Source: Mesorhizobium sp. (GTDB taxonomy: Bacteria; Pseudomonadota; Alphaproteobacteria; Rhizobiales; Rhizobiaceae). Taken from it: a stretch of 64,000 bases of DNA. Where the stretch lies: contig SAKE01000019.1 of the NCBI GenBank assembly GCA_004017275.1, positions 1 to 64,000 of the forward strand, in the 5' to 3' direction. Every line of letters starts with the position of its first letter. Position 1 is the stretch's first letter. Under the pieces are notes generated by a model. That model was not told the origin of the DNA, searched no databases, and worked only from the letters and a program-made list of their open reading frames with translations. Positions 8,670 through 17,914 of the stretch are shown piece after piece. A program made the position numbers and the translations under genes.

Positions 8670-9578
8670 TCACCGCAATTGCTGTGCTGCTTCCGATTGG
8701 AGAGAGCTCCGCCCACCTGACCAACTACCGATGGGTGATATTGCGACGTTATCGATGAGCCGCGTGTCGCCAAGCCAAGCCGCAGCAAGCAAGCGTGCCG
8801 GTCGGTCAAGGCTTGCTAACGATTGCAGGTCTGTTTCTCCGCGCAGCTCCAGGTATTCGAGCTCGCGATAGCCGGCAGCCAGAATTGCTGCACGCGCTTC
8901 ATCAAGCGTAGGCAGGATGGGGGAGCCGCGTGCAAGCCGCTCGGCCGTATCGAGCAGGACCGATGCTAGTTTTGGGGCAATGGCGCGTTGGGCTGGGGAG
9001 AGCCGCACGTTACGCGACGATAGCGCAAGACCATCGGCTTCGCGGACTGTCGGACAGGGCACAATAGTGATCGGAATGTCGAGATCCCGGACCAAGCGCC
9101 TGACAAGCTGAAGTTGCTGAAAATCCTTTTCGCCAAAAAAGGCGAAGTCAGCGCCGGCCTGCAGGAAGAGCTTGGCCACGACCGTCGCCACGCCATTGAA
9201 ATGGCCGGGCCGGAATGCGCCGCAAAGGCATTCGCTGATGCCGGACACTGAAACGGCCGTGGCGAAGCCCACCTGGTACATTTCCTCTGTGTCCGGCACA
9301 TAGAGCAGATGCGTGCCCAGCAGAGCGAGCTTGGCAGCATCGTCGCTTTCCGTCCGAGGGTAGGCAATCAGGTCGGCGGGGCTGTTGAACTGCTTGGGGT
9401 TTACGAACAGCGTCACGATCACCCGCTCGGCCCTTTCGAGCGCCTTCCGCACGAGGCTCAGATGCCCGTCGTGCAAGGCTCCCATGGTCGGCACAATACC
9501 GATCGTGGCACCCGAGCGACGCCATTGCGCAACGACGCCGCGCAGCTCGCTCACGGTTCGAGCGATCGGCACGCTCAT
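8670..9578 (-). CDS. panC: Pantothenate synthetase
   Basis: 302 residues. PanC joins pantoate and beta-alanine with ATP to make pantothenate, the last step of vitamin B5 synthesis, in the cytoplasm. Family motifs include the nucleotide-binding PTMGALHDGHLSLV (HIGH-like), FVNPKQF, FFGEKDFQQLQLVRR and SSRNVRLSP. Length is near the usual 280-300. The start at 9578 overlaps the panB stop by 4 bp, showing a panB-panC operon with coupled translation. Island copies of panBC are known from Mesorhizobium; whether the chromosome also has one cannot be seen here. Confidence 0.95.
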   Translation of the reverse strand: MSVPIARTVSELRGVVAQWRRSGATIGIVPTMGALHDGHLSLVRKALERAERVIVTLFVNPKQFNSPADLIAYPRTESDDAAKLALLGTHLLYVPDTEEMYQVGFATAVSVSGISECLCGAFRPGHFNGVATVVAKLFLQAGADFAFFGEKDFQQLQLVRRLVRDLDIPITIVPCPTVREADGLALSSRNVRLSPAQRAIAPKLASVLLDTAERLARGSPILPTLDEARAAILAAGYRELEYLELRGETDLQSLASLDRPARLLAAAWLGDTRLIDNVAISPIGSWSGGRSSLQSEAAQQLR

Positions 9579-10411
9579 GTGAAGTCACCGGCCTTCAAGG
9601 CGTTGACATAGAGATGTTCGACCGCCGGAAAGTGCCGGTTCCGCACATCGGTGGCGTAAGCGGCGATTGCCGCCTCAGCCTGCTCACCGAGCTCGGCATA
9701 GCGTTTGACGAACTTCGGCCGAAATGAGGTGAAGAGCCCGAGCATATCGTGGCTCACCAGAATCTGGCCGTCGCAAGCTGGCGAGGCACCGATGCCGATT
9801 GTGGGTATGTCGATATCGGCGGTTATCTGCCGTGCAAGCTGCTCCGGTATCTTTTCCAGCACCAAGGAGAAGGCGCCCGCTTCGGTTACCGCCCTGGCGT
9901 CGCGCCTGATCCGCTCTGCATCGGCTCCCCGGCCCTGCACACGATAGCCTCCAAACGTGTTTACCGCCTGCGGCGTCAGGCCCACATGGGCCATGACAGG
10001 TACGCCGCGCGCGGTAAGGAAGCGGATGGTTTCCGAGATGGTCTCGCCGCCCTCGATCTTTACCGCTGAACAACCGGTCTCACCCATCACGCGCGCAGCG
10101 TTGCCGAAAGCGTGCTCTGGGCTTTCCTCGTAGGAACCGAAGGGCAGGTCGACGACCATCAGCGCGTGTTCAAGGCCGCGGCGAACGGCCTGTCCGTGCA
10201 TGATCATCATGTCGAGCGTGACCCCCAGCGTCGACGACAGGCCGTGCAGCACCATGCCGACGCTGTCGCCGACAAGAACGATGTCGCAGTGGCGATCGAG
10301 CAGCCTCGCGACCGGCGTGGTGTAGGCCGTCAAGCATACAAGTGGCGTCTGGCCTTTTCGCGATCGAATATCTGGAGGAGTCATCCCTTTTATCTCACCA
10401 GCCGCGCTCAA
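9575..10411 (-). CDS. panB: 3-methyl-2-oxobutanoate hydroxymethyltransferase
   Basis: 278 residues. PanB adds a hydroxymethyl group from methylene-tetrahydrofolate to ketoisovalerate, giving ketopantoate. Motifs are the metal-binding VGDSVGMVLHG, KIEGG, MAHVGLTPQAVN and GIGASPACDGQILVSHD. The frame starts with TTG at 10411 (reads MSAAGEIK), which I keep because the sequence resembles family N-termini; ATG 10384, with GGTGAG 9 nt upstream, is an alternative. It is the first gene of the panB-panC pair and diverges from nrtR across 171 bp. Confidence 0.93.
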   Translation of the reverse strand: MSAAGEIKGMTPPDIRSRKGQTPLVCLTAYTTPVARLLDRHCDIVLVGDSVGMVLHGLSSTLGVTLDMMIMHGQAVRRGLEHALMVVDLPFGSYEESPEHAFGNAARVMGETGCSAVKIEGGETISETIRFLTARGVPVMAHVGLTPQAVNTFGGYRVQGRGADAERIRRDARAVTEAGAFSLVLEKIPEQLARQITADIDIPTIGIGASPACDGQILVSHDMLGLFTSFRPKFVKRYAELGEQAEAAIAAYATDVRNRHFPAVEHLYVNALKAGDFT

Positions 10412-10582
10412 CCGAGGCCCCTTCCCTTACGTTACCAACAGCGGGTGTCGCGTTTGGCATATTTTTGTGCGACTGCGAAGAGCTAAAAACAGCGCTTGAG
10501 TACTCTGGTGTTGACGTGCTGGCTTCCAAGGTTACATTCAATCGATTAAGGCGCTCCGTTGGGCCAACCCGCTTTCGCAAAC

Positions 10583-11545
10583 ATGGATCCTCAGACAAGA
10601 AGAACCAAGAAAGGCAAAGCCGCCGTCAAAGCTGACGAAGCCAAAGTGGACCTGACTGCCGTCGTGGTCGCCGTAAACGACAGTGAGCCCTGTGTCCTCA
10701 CAGTCGGTCATGCGGACACCCTCCCTTCTGGACCTTTTGCCCTTGAGCATCGATCACTGCAGTCGGGTTTGAGGGGGTGGGTGGAGCAGCAGACCGGCCA
10801 TGCACTTGGATACATCGAGCAACTCTACACCTTCGCCGATCGCGATCGCATCGGCACTGAGCGCCACCAGCGCGTCATCTCAATCAGCTATCTCGCATTG
10901 ACCAGGAAGGAACAGGCAACGAACTCGGCCGCGTGCGGCTGGCAAAGTTGGTACGAATATTTTCCCTGGGAGGACCACCGCTTCGGCACGCCGCCTGTGC
11001 TGCTCGATAGATTGCGGCCCCGCCTGATTGAGTGGGCCGGCGGCGCCAGCGAGCCGACCACTCAACGCGAGCGCCGGCAGCGCGCTGCGATAGCCTTCGG
11101 CTTCGACGACCGCCATTGGAACGAGGAACTCACGCTCCAACGCTACGAGTTGCTCTATGAAGCTGGTCTGATTGAGGAGGCCGGTGGCGGCAGGGACGCG
11201 ATTGCGGCCGCGGCTGGCAAACCAATGGTCGCTGACCACCGTCGTATTCTGGCAACCGGGATCGCGCGGCTGCGTTCGAAGATCAAATACCGGCCGGTCG
11301 TGTTCGAGCTTATGCGGCCTTCCTTCACGCTGCTGCAACTGCAGCGAACCGTGGAAGCTTTGGCTGGCAGGCTGATCAACAAGCCGAACTTCCGGAGATT
11401 GGTCGAGCAGCAGGAACTTGTTGAGGAGACCGGGGAGACCTCCCTCGACACGGGCGGCCGACCGGCGAAGCTTTATCGCTTCCGGCATGCCGTCCTCGAC
11501 GACAGGGCTATCGCCGGGACAAAATTACCGCTGGCGCGGGCTTGA
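10583..11545 (+). CDS. nrtR: NrtR-type Nudix-related regulator of NAD synthesis
   Basis: 320 residues. An N-terminal Nudix-like domain (about 25-165; VDLTAVVVAV, SLQSGLRGWVEQQTGHALGY, YEYFPWEDH) lacks a clear catalytic Nudix box, as in NrtR. A winged-helix C-terminal domain follows (FTLLQLQRTVEALAG, then RRLVEQQELVEETGE, GRPAKLYRFR). NrtR proteins repress NAD genes and release DNA on binding ADP-ribose-type ligands. Here nadABC follows immediately, which strongly supports the call. ATG 10583 is used; a TTG at 10559 in the same frame is possible. No strong ribosome site is visible. Confidence 0.82.
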   Translation: MDPQTRRTKKGKAAVKADEAKVDLTAVVVAVNDSEPCVLTVGHADTLPSGPFALEHRSLQSGLRGWVEQQTGHALGYIEQLYTFADRDRIGTERHQRVISISYLALTRKEQATNSAACGWQSWYEYFPWEDHRFGTPPVLLDRLRPRLIEWAGGASEPTTQRERRQRAAIAFGFDDRHWNEELTLQRYELLYEAGLIEEAGGGRDAIAAAAGKPMVADHRRILATGIARLRSKIKYRPVVFELMRPSFTLLQLQRTVEALAGRLINKPNFRRLVEQQELVEETGETSLDTGGRPAKLYRFRHAVLDDRAIAGTKLPLARA

Positions 11546-11570
11546 CATACTTATAGTCAAGGTAGATATA
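11542..11570 (+). promoter_or_regulatory. Promoter of nadABC with overlapping inverted repeat
   Basis: TTGACA (11542-11547), 17 nt, GATATA (11565-11570) resembles a housekeeping promoter and starts within the last codons of nrtR. The -35 region is embedded in an inverted repeat TTGAC-N9-GTCAA (11542-11560), and a related TTGTCAA lies downstream at 11579-11585. This is where an NrtR operator would be expected. Confidence 0.55.
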
Positions 11571-11607
11571 TTCCCTTATTGTCAAACCGAATATAATCGA
11601 GGCGCCA

Positions 11608-12582
11608 ATGACTGGGGCGTTACCTATGGCTGCGTCCCTGTATGAGCGTGTCCGGCGGGTGATCCCACCCGTTGAATGGCTCGCGTTCGCCGGCGATATT
11701 GAAGCCATCTTAGCGCTGAAGCGTGAGCGCAATGCGGTGGTGCTGGCGCACAATTACCAGACGCCCGAAATTTTTCATTGCGTGGCAGACATCGTCGGCG
11801 ACAGCCTGGCGTTGGCCCACAAGGCGGTGACGGTCGACGCCGACATCATCGTGGTTGCCGGCGTTCATTTCATGGCCGAGACGGCAAAACTGCTCAATCC
11901 GAACAAGACCGTGCTCATCCCGGATCTCCGCGCCGGCTGCTCGCTGGCCGAATCGATCACGGCAAACGACGTGCGGCTAATGCGGCTGCGGTATCCGGGG
12001 GTCCCCGTTGTTACTTACGTCAACACTTCCGCCGCCGTAAAAGCGGAGTCCGACATCTGCTGCACGTCCGGCAACGCCAAGGCGGTGGTGGAATCGCTTG
12101 GCGTGGCGCGTGTGCTGATGCTCCCGGACGAATATCTGGCGAGGAACGTGGCAGCCGATACAGACGTCGAGATCATCGCCTGGAAAGGCCATTGCGAGGT
12201 GCATGAGCGCTTCACCGCAGCAGACATCCGGGAACTGCGCGATGCCCATCCAGGCGTCATCGTGCTGGCCCATCCAGAATGCCCACCAGACGTTGTCGCG
12301 GAGGCGGAGTTCTCCGGCTCGACCGCGGCGATGTCGGATTATGTCGAGCGTGAGAAACCGACGCGTGTCGTCCTTCTGACCGAATGTTCGATGAGCGACA
12401 ACGTCGCGGTCGCGCATCCCGACGTCGAGTTCGTTCGCCCATGCAATCTGTGCCCGCACATGAAGCGCATCAACCTGGCCAACATTCGCGCCGCACTCGA
12501 GCAGAACCGGCATGAGGTCCGGATTGATCCCGAAATTGCCGGCCCCGCCCGCCGCGCGGTCGAGCGCATGCTTTCCCTATGA
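11608..12582 (+). CDS. nadA: Quinolinate synthase
   Basis: 324 residues. NadA condenses iminoaspartate with dihydroxyacetone phosphate to quinolinate, using a [4Fe-4S] cluster. The three family cysteine contexts are present: Cys111 (DLRAGCSL), Cys225 (AHPECP) and Cys282 (CNLCPHM). Other motifs are VLAHNYQTPE, GDSLALA and YVNTSAAVKAESDICCTSGNA. It is the first gene of nadABC; its end overlaps nadB by 4 bp (ATGA type), so the proteins are probably made together. Expression is likely set by NrtR at the promoter just upstream. Confidence 0.95.
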   Translation: MTGALPMAASLYERVRRVIPPVEWLAFAGDIEAILALKRERNAVVLAHNYQTPEIFHCVADIVGDSLALAHKAVTVDADIIVVAGVHFMAETAKLLNPNKTVLIPDLRAGCSLAESITANDVRLMRLRYPGVPVVTYVNTSAAVKAESDICCTSGNAKAVVESLGVARVLMLPDEYLARNVAADTDVEIIAWKGHCEVHERFTAADIRELRDAHPGVIVLAHPECPPDVVAEAEFSGSTAAMSDYVEREKPTRVVLLTECSMSDNVAVAHPDVEFVRPCNLCPHMKRINLANIRAALEQNRHEVRIDPEIAGPARRAVERMLSL

Positions 12583-14120
12583 GTCTGGAGGTTCGCGACA
12601 TCGCCGGGGCGCCGGTCGTCATCGGCGGCGGCATTGCCGGCCTGATGACGGCGCTTCATCTGGCGCCGGAACCGGTCGTGCTTTTGACCAACGCGCCGCT
12701 TGGAACCGGAGCCTGCAGTGAACTTGCCCAGGGCGGTCTTGCGGCAAGTCTCGGGGGCGACGACGGCCCAGATTTTCACCTTTGCGACACGATAGCTGCC
12801 GGCGACGGACTCTGCGATGAGGCCACGGTGCGGCGAGTGGTACGAGCTGCACCCGAAGCGATTAGGACGATCCAAAGGTTCGGCGTCGACTTCGACCAGC
12901 ACCCTGACCGCGCGTTGCGACTTGGGCTCGAGGCGGCACACTCGCGACGGCGAATTGTGCATGCAGCCGGCGACGCCACCGGTCGCGAGTTGGTGCGCGC
13001 GCTCGTCGCCGCGGTTCGGCGTACAGCCTCGATCACCATTATCGAAAATGTGGAGGTCCGCCGGCTGGTCGTGCAGGACGGGTCGGTCATCGCCGTGGTC
13101 GCAGCAGGACGAGCCGGCGCGCTCGCTCTGCCCACGCGTCGCGCGGTGCTGGCGACCGGCGGCGTCGGCGGGCTGTTTTGCGACACGACAAACCCCGCTG
13201 GCTCATGGGGTCACGGGCTGGCGCTCGCCGCATGGGCGGGGGCGGAACTCGCCGACTTGGAATTCATACAGTTCCATCCAACTGCGCTCGACGGTCCGCG
13301 CCGGCCGATGCCGCTGGTGAGCGAAGCCGTGCGTGGCGAAGGCGCGGTGCTCATCGATGAGCGAGGAGAGCGCTTCCTCGCCGACACACCTGGCGGTGAA
13401 CTTGCGCCTCGCGACGTCGTAGCGCGCGCCATTTGGCACCAGCTTGCCGTTGGACGCCGCGTATTCCTGGACGCACGGCAAAGTCTCGGCCCGAGATTTG
13501 GCAAGCGTTTTCCAGGCATCGCCGAATTGTGCCGGAGCGCAGGAATCGACCCCGCGACCGACCTGATCCCGGTGCGCCCGGCGGCACATTATCACATGGG
13601 CGGCGTCGCCGTAGACAGCGCCGGCCGCAGCTCCATCGAGGGATTGTGGGCCTGCGGTGAGGTGGCCTGTACCGGCCTGCACGGCGCCAACCGCCTGGCC
13701 AGCAACTCGCTCACCGAAGCGGCGGTCACCGCGAGCTGGGTTGCCGAAAGCGTTGCCGGCACGTCGTATACCCGGCGACCGCGCAGATGCTCCACATTCG
13801 TCCCTCCACGACCAGACGCTTCCGTGGTCCGCCCGATTGTCTCCGCCGCCCTGGGTATCATCCGCGACGGCGAGGCAATGCGCGAAGCGGTGGCGACCCT
13901 GCTGCCGATCGCAGCCAATAGTGTCGCTGCCTCTGGTCCGGCTTTGGTCTCACTGATGATCGCCGCGGCGGCCCTGAGGCGGGAAGAGAGTCGAGGCGCG
14001 CACTGTCGGTCCGATTTCCCGCTCCACGATGCCAACGTGCGCCCATCACGGCTGACACTGCACAGCGCAATGCGGGCCGCGGCCGCACTCGATTGCCGGG
14101 CTACCATACGGAGCACTTGA
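12579..14120 (+). CDS. nadB: L-aspartate oxidase
   Basis: 513 residues. NadB is a flavoprotein that oxidises L-aspartate to iminoaspartate, the substrate of NadA. The FAD-binding motif VVIGGGIAGLMTALHL lies at about 13-28, with ELAQGGLAASLG, QFHPTAL, YHMGGVAVD and GLHGANRLASNSLTEA further on, as in succinate dehydrogenase-type flavoproteins. Length is slightly below the E. coli enzyme (about 540). Start overlaps the nadA stop; nadC begins 1 nt after its stop. The three genes provide de novo NAD precursor synthesis from aspartate. Confidence 0.95.
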   Translation: MSLEVRDIAGAPVVIGGGIAGLMTALHLAPEPVVLLTNAPLGTGACSELAQGGLAASLGGDDGPDFHLCDTIAAGDGLCDEATVRRVVRAAPEAIRTIQRFGVDFDQHPDRALRLGLEAAHSRRRIVHAAGDATGRELVRALVAAVRRTASITIIENVEVRRLVVQDGSVIAVVAAGRAGALALPTRRAVLATGGVGGLFCDTTNPAGSWGHGLALAAWAGAELADLEFIQFHPTALDGPRRPMPLVSEAVRGEGAVLIDERGERFLADTPGGELAPRDVVARAIWHQLAVGRRVFLDARQSLGPRFGKRFPGIAELCRSAGIDPATDLIPVRPAAHYHMGGVAVDSAGRSSIEGLWACGEVACTGLHGANRLASNSLTEAAVTASWVAESVAGTSYTRRPRRCSTFVPPRPDASVVRPIVSAALGIIRDGEAMREAVATLLPIAANSVAASGPALVSLMIAAAALRREESRGAHCRSDFPLHDANVRPSRLTLHSAMRAAAALDCRATIRST

Positions 14121-14121
14121 T

Positions 14122-15003
14122 ATGACTTCATTCTCCCCCCTCCCCGCGACCCTGATCGAACCGATTGTGCGCGTTGCGCTCCTCGAAGACCTGGGCAGAT
14201 CCGGCGACCTGACCACCGATGCGGTTATCCCGTATGATTGCACTGCCACGTTGGTGCTCAAAGCGAGGCAGGCGGGCGTCGTTGCCGGGCTCGATCTGGT
14301 CTCGTATGCCTTCCTTCTCGTGGAACCGGCGATCAACATCCAGATCTGGCGCCCTGATGGCAGCGAGGTTGGGGCCGGGGAAACCATTGCAAGATTGTCC
14401 GGACCCGCACGAGGCCTGCTCACGGCCGAACGCACGGCCCTCAATTTCTTATGCCGGCTGAGCGGCATTGCCACTGCCACAGCGGCCATGGTTGAGGCCG
14501 TGCGCGGTCACAAGGCGAGGATTGTATCGACGCGAAAGACGACGCCCGGGCTGCGGGCATTGGAGAAATACGCCGTGCGCGTCGGCGGCGGTGCCAATCA
14601 CCGGTTCGGCCTCGATGACGGCGTGCTCATAAAGGACAACCACATCGCGATCGCCGGCGATATCCGCACAGCAATAGAGCGGGCGCGCGCCGCAGCAGGG
14701 CATATGGTGAAGGTCGAGGTCGAGGTCGACACGCTGAAGCAGCTCGATGCAGCGCTCGCGATTGGTGTTGACGCGGTGCTGCTCGACAATATGTCGGTCG
14801 AGGATCTTGCCCGCGCGGTTTCTATAGTGGATGGCCGTACGATCACCGAGGCGTCCGGTCGGGTGATGCCGAAAACGGCGGCGGCGATTGCGGCGACCGG
14901 TGTCGATCTCATCTCCATGGGTTGGCTGACGCACAGCGCCCCGATCCTCGACATCGGCCTGGACATGCCGGACCACCAGAACATCTGCAAGCACTTGAAC
15001 TGA
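14122..15003 (+). CDS. nadC: Nicotinate-nucleotide pyrophosphorylase (quinolinate phosphoribosyltransferase)
   Basis: 293 residues. NadC converts quinolinate and PRPP to nicotinate mononucleotide. Characteristic sequences are EDLGRSGDLTTDAVI, RTALNFLCRLSGIAT, STRKTTPGLRALEKYAV, GGGANHRFGLDDGVLIKDNH, KVEVEVDTL and LLDNMS. It is the last nad gene and is followed by a 132-bp gap before bioB, so bio may be co-transcribed with nad or have its own promoter; I saw no terminator in the gap. Confidence 0.95.
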   Translation: MTSFSPLPATLIEPIVRVALLEDLGRSGDLTTDAVIPYDCTATLVLKARQAGVVAGLDLVSYAFLLVEPAINIQIWRPDGSEVGAGETIARLSGPARGLLTAERTALNFLCRLSGIATATAAMVEAVRGHKARIVSTRKTTPGLRALEKYAVRVGGGANHRFGLDDGVLIKDNHIAIAGDIRTAIERARAAAGHMVKVEVEVDTLKQLDAALAIGVDAVLLDNMSVEDLARAVSIVDGRTITEASGRVMPKTAAAIAATGVDLISMGWLTHSAPILDIGLDMPDHQNICKHLN

Positions 15004-15135
15004 GGATTACGGCGTGAGGAGCAACATCAGCTCGGCAGGCGTAGGAGGTGCTGGAAAGACGTGCCGCAGCTCGCCTTTAGCGAGTGCGCCCCAAAGCCAA
15101 GAAGGCGTACCGGACTAGCAAACAAAGGTTTGACG

Positions 15136-16146
15136 ATGACGATTGGAATGAACTCGGAGTTCGACGTGAACCAGACCATGCAATCGGTCGATGGAACGCC
15201 TCCGCGATGGAACCGCAAAGAGGCCGAGGCCATCTACGGCATGCCATTCAACGATCTGCTGTTCCTAGCTCAGACGATCCACCGCCAGAACTTCGATCGA
15301 AACCGAGTGCAGCTGTCGCGGCTCCTTAGCATCAAGACCGGCGGGTGCCCCGAAGATTGCGGCTATTGCAGCCAGTCTGCGCATTACGAAACCGGTGTGA
15401 AGGCGTCGAAGCTGGTGGACGTCAAGCATGTCATCGACGAAGCGGCCATGGCGCGTGATGGCGGCGCAACGCGCTATTGCATGGGCGCGGCGTGGCGAAG
15501 TCCCAAGGAGCGCGACATGGAGGTTGTGGTCGCCATGATTGAGGGCGTCAAGGCCCTCGGCATGGAGACCTGCATGACGCTCGGCATGCTCGATCTTGAG
15601 CAAGCTGCTCGCCTGAAGCAGGCCGGTCTCGACTACTATAACCACAACATCGATACCTCTGAGCGCTACTATGGCGAGGTTATTTCAACCAGGACTTTTG
15701 CCGACCGGCTGGAAACGCTTGGGCACGTGCGCGCGGTTGGGATGAAAGTCTGCTGCGGCGGCATTGTCGGGATGGGAGAAGAAAAGACCGATCGCATCGA
15801 CATGCTGGTCACGCTCGCGAACCTGCCCGAGCCGCCGGAAAGCGTGCCGATCAACATGCTTATTCCCATCGAAGGCACGCCGCTTGCCGCGGCCGACGCC
15901 ATCGATCCGATCGATTTCGTCCGCATCGTTGCGCTCGCGCGGGTGATGATGCCGAAATCCTATGTAAGGCTGTCCGCCGGCAGGACGGCGATGAGCGACG
16001 AAACGCAGGCGCTGTGCTTCTTTGCCGGGGCCAATTCGATCTTTGTCGGCGACACGCTGCTGACGGCGGGAAATCCCGGCGAGGACAAGGATACCCTTCT
16101 GTTCCGGCGCCTCGGCATTGAGCCTATGGAACTCGCCACGCAATGA
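15136..16146 (+). CDS. bioB: Biotin synthase
   Basis: 336 residues from ATG 15136, which has AAAGG about 8 nt upstream; the frame is open from 15061, but the extra part does not look like BioB. BioB inserts sulfur into dethiobiotin and is a radical-SAM enzyme. The SAM-cluster motif C71-x3-C75-x2-C78 (GGCPEDCGYCSQ) is intact, as are YNHNIDTS, CCGGIVGMGE and INMLIPIEGTPL. It opens the bioBFDAZ operon and overlaps bioF by 4 bp. Confidence 0.95.
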   Translation: MTIGMNSEFDVNQTMQSVDGTPPRWNRKEAEAIYGMPFNDLLFLAQTIHRQNFDRNRVQLSRLLSIKTGGCPEDCGYCSQSAHYETGVKASKLVDVKHVIDEAAMARDGGATRYCMGAAWRSPKERDMEVVVAMIEGVKALGMETCMTLGMLDLEQAARLKQAGLDYYNHNIDTSERYYGEVISTRTFADRLETLGHVRAVGMKVCCGGIVGMGEEKTDRIDMLVTLANLPEPPESVPINMLIPIEGTPLAAADAIDPIDFVRIVALARVMMPKSYVRLSAGRTAMSDETQALCFFAGANSIFVGDTLLTAGNPGEDKDTLLFRRLGIEPMELATQ

Positions 16147-17282
16147 AGGAGGCAATTCTTGCCCGCTATGACGCAACCTTGCGGGGACTGGGGCGCAAGG
16201 ACCGGTTGCGGACGCTCGCACCGCGCGCCGGGCTCGACTTCTCGTCGAACGACTATATCGGACTTGCCGCCTCCAAAAGACTGGGCGATGCGGTTTCGAC
16301 GGCGATTGCGCGGGGCACGCCAGTGGGCGCCACCGGATCGCGGCTGTTGCGCGGCAATGCACCGGAACATGAGCAACTGGAGGCGGACGCAGCGGCATTT
16401 TTCGGAGCCGAGCGTGCACTGTTCTTCGGCAGCGGCTATATCGCCAACTTCGCTCTGCTGACGGCCCTGCCGCAGAAAGGCGACCTGCTGGTCCTCGACG
16501 AGCTCGCTCATGCCAGCATGCATGAGGGTGCCCAGGCCGGGCGCGCTGAGTTCAAGCTGGCCGCGCACAACGACGTCGACGCTGTCGAGGACGCAATCAC
16601 CCGCTGGCGCGCCGAAGGCGGCATGGGGCGGGTGTGGATCGCCTTCGAAAGCCTTTACAGCATGGATGGCGACCGTGCGCCGATGGAGAGCCTGGTCGCG
16701 CTGGCTGATCGGTACCAGGCATTCATCGTCGTCGATGAAGCGCATGCCACCGGCGTCTGGGGACCGGACGGCCGGGGACTGGCCGCCGCGTATGAAGGCC
16801 GCGACAACATCGTCACGCTCCACACATGCGGCAAGGCGCTTGGCGCATCCGGCGCGCTCGTTACCGGACCGCGAACACTGTGCGACTATCTTATCAACCG
16901 GTGCCGGCCATTCATCTATGCGACCGCACCATCGCCGCTGATGGCAGTCGCGGCACGTGAGGCGCTGACTATTCTGTCTGACGAGCCTATGCGTCGTGCT
17001 CAGTTGCACGAGCGTGTCGCTTTCGCGAGCCGGCAATTGGCCGAACGCTGCGGCGTGATGCCCAGCGGTTCGCAGATCCAGCCGCTTGTGATCGGCGATA
17101 ACAGCCGCACCATGGCGGTGGCGGCAGGACTGCAGGCACGCGGCTTCGACATACGCGGCATTCGCCCGCCGACAGTGCCTGAGGGTACGTCGCGCCTGCG
17201 CATTTCGCTGACTCTCAACGTCGACGAAGCCGACATTTCCGCCATGGTCGAGGCTCTCGTCGGAGTGTTGGCCACAGCATGA
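16143..17282 (+). CDS. bioF: 8-amino-7-oxononanoate synthase
   Basis: 379 residues. BioF condenses a pimeloyl thioester with alanine, PLP-dependent. Family motifs: FSSNDYIGLA, GATGSRLLRGN, FFGSGYIANFALLTAL, DELAHASMHEG, VDEAHATGVWGPDGRG and the PLP-lysine context HTCGKALGASGALV. Length matches the family (about 380-390). It overlaps bioB upstream and bioD downstream by 4 bp each, so the whole operon is translationally coupled. Confidence 0.95.
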   Translation: MKEAILARYDATLRGLGRKDRLRTLAPRAGLDFSSNDYIGLAASKRLGDAVSTAIARGTPVGATGSRLLRGNAPEHEQLEADAAAFFGAERALFFGSGYIANFALLTALPQKGDLLVLDELAHASMHEGAQAGRAEFKLAAHNDVDAVEDAITRWRAEGGMGRVWIAFESLYSMDGDRAPMESLVALADRYQAFIVVDEAHATGVWGPDGRGLAAAYEGRDNIVTLHTCGKALGASGALVTGPRTLCDYLINRCRPFIYATAPSPLMAVAAREALTILSDEPMRRAQLHERVAFASRQLAERCGVMPSGSQIQPLVIGDNSRTMAVAAGLQARGFDIRGIRPPTVPEGTSRLRISLTLNVDEADISAMVEALVGVLATA

Positions 17283-17914
17283 CCAAACGCATCGTCGTCA
17301 CCGGAACAGACACTGGAATTGGCAAGACAGTGTTTTCGGCCGGACTTGCCGGGCTGCTCGACGGCTTCTACTGGAAGCCGGTGCAATCGGGCCTCAACGA
17401 GGAGACCGACAGCGAGGTCGTCGCCCGGCTTTCCGGCTTGCCCGACGGACGCGTGCTGCCCGAAGTCTATCGACTGACGATGCCGCTGTCGCCGCATCGA
17501 TCAGCCGAAATCGACGGCGTCGCGATCGAGGCCGACGATCTTTCATTTCCGGTCCTGCCGACACCGCTCGTCATCGAAGGCGCCGGCGGGCTGATGGTGC
17601 CGCTCAATCGACAGACAAGGTTCATTGACATATTCGAACAATGGCGGCTGCCGGTCATACTGTGCGCCCGCACCGCGCTTGGCACCATCAATCATACGCT
17701 GTTGTCGATCGAGGCCCTGAGAGCCCGCTCCATCCCGCTCATCGGCATTGCCTTCATTGGCGAAGAGGTGGCCGATACACAAAGGACAATCGTGGAATTC
17801 GGCGGCGTGCCGCAGCTGGGCAGGCTGCCGCACCTCGGTCCGCTGACGGGTGAAACGTTGAGAGATGCAATGATTTCCGGCTTCGACCTGGCCATGATTG
17901 CCGGAGGCGACTGA
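17279..17914 (+). CDS. bioD: Dethiobiotin synthetase
   Basis: 211 residues. BioD carboxylates 7,8-diaminopelargonate with CO2 and ATP to dethiobiotin. The P-loop variant GTDTGIGKT stands at the N-terminus, followed by KPVQSGL, the EGAGGLMVPL motif and a nucleotide-specific end region. The bioD stop and bioA start share one base (17914). The bio genes are ordered bioB-F-D-A-Z, as described for the Mesorhizobium R7A island. Confidence 0.94.
   Translation: MTKRIVVTGTDTGIGKTVFSAGLAGLLDGFYWKPVQSGLNEETDSEVVARLSGLPDGRVLPEVYRLTMPLSPHRSAEIDGVAIEADDLSFPVLPTPLVIEGAGGLMVPLNRQTRFIDIFEQWRLPVILCARTALGTINHTLLSIEALRARSIPLIGIAFIGEEVADTQRTIVEFGGVPQLGRLPHLGPLTGETLRDAMISGFDLAMIAGGD

Noticed and set aside
10456..10473. 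TTGGCATATTTTTGTGC in the panB-nrtR region as a sigma-54 promoter
   Set aside because: The spacing between GG and GC is two bases too long, so it does not fit the invariant -24/-12 rule.
10531..10555. CAATCGATTAAGG near nrtR as a nod box end
   Set aside because: The upstream ATC/GAT halves of a nod box are absent.
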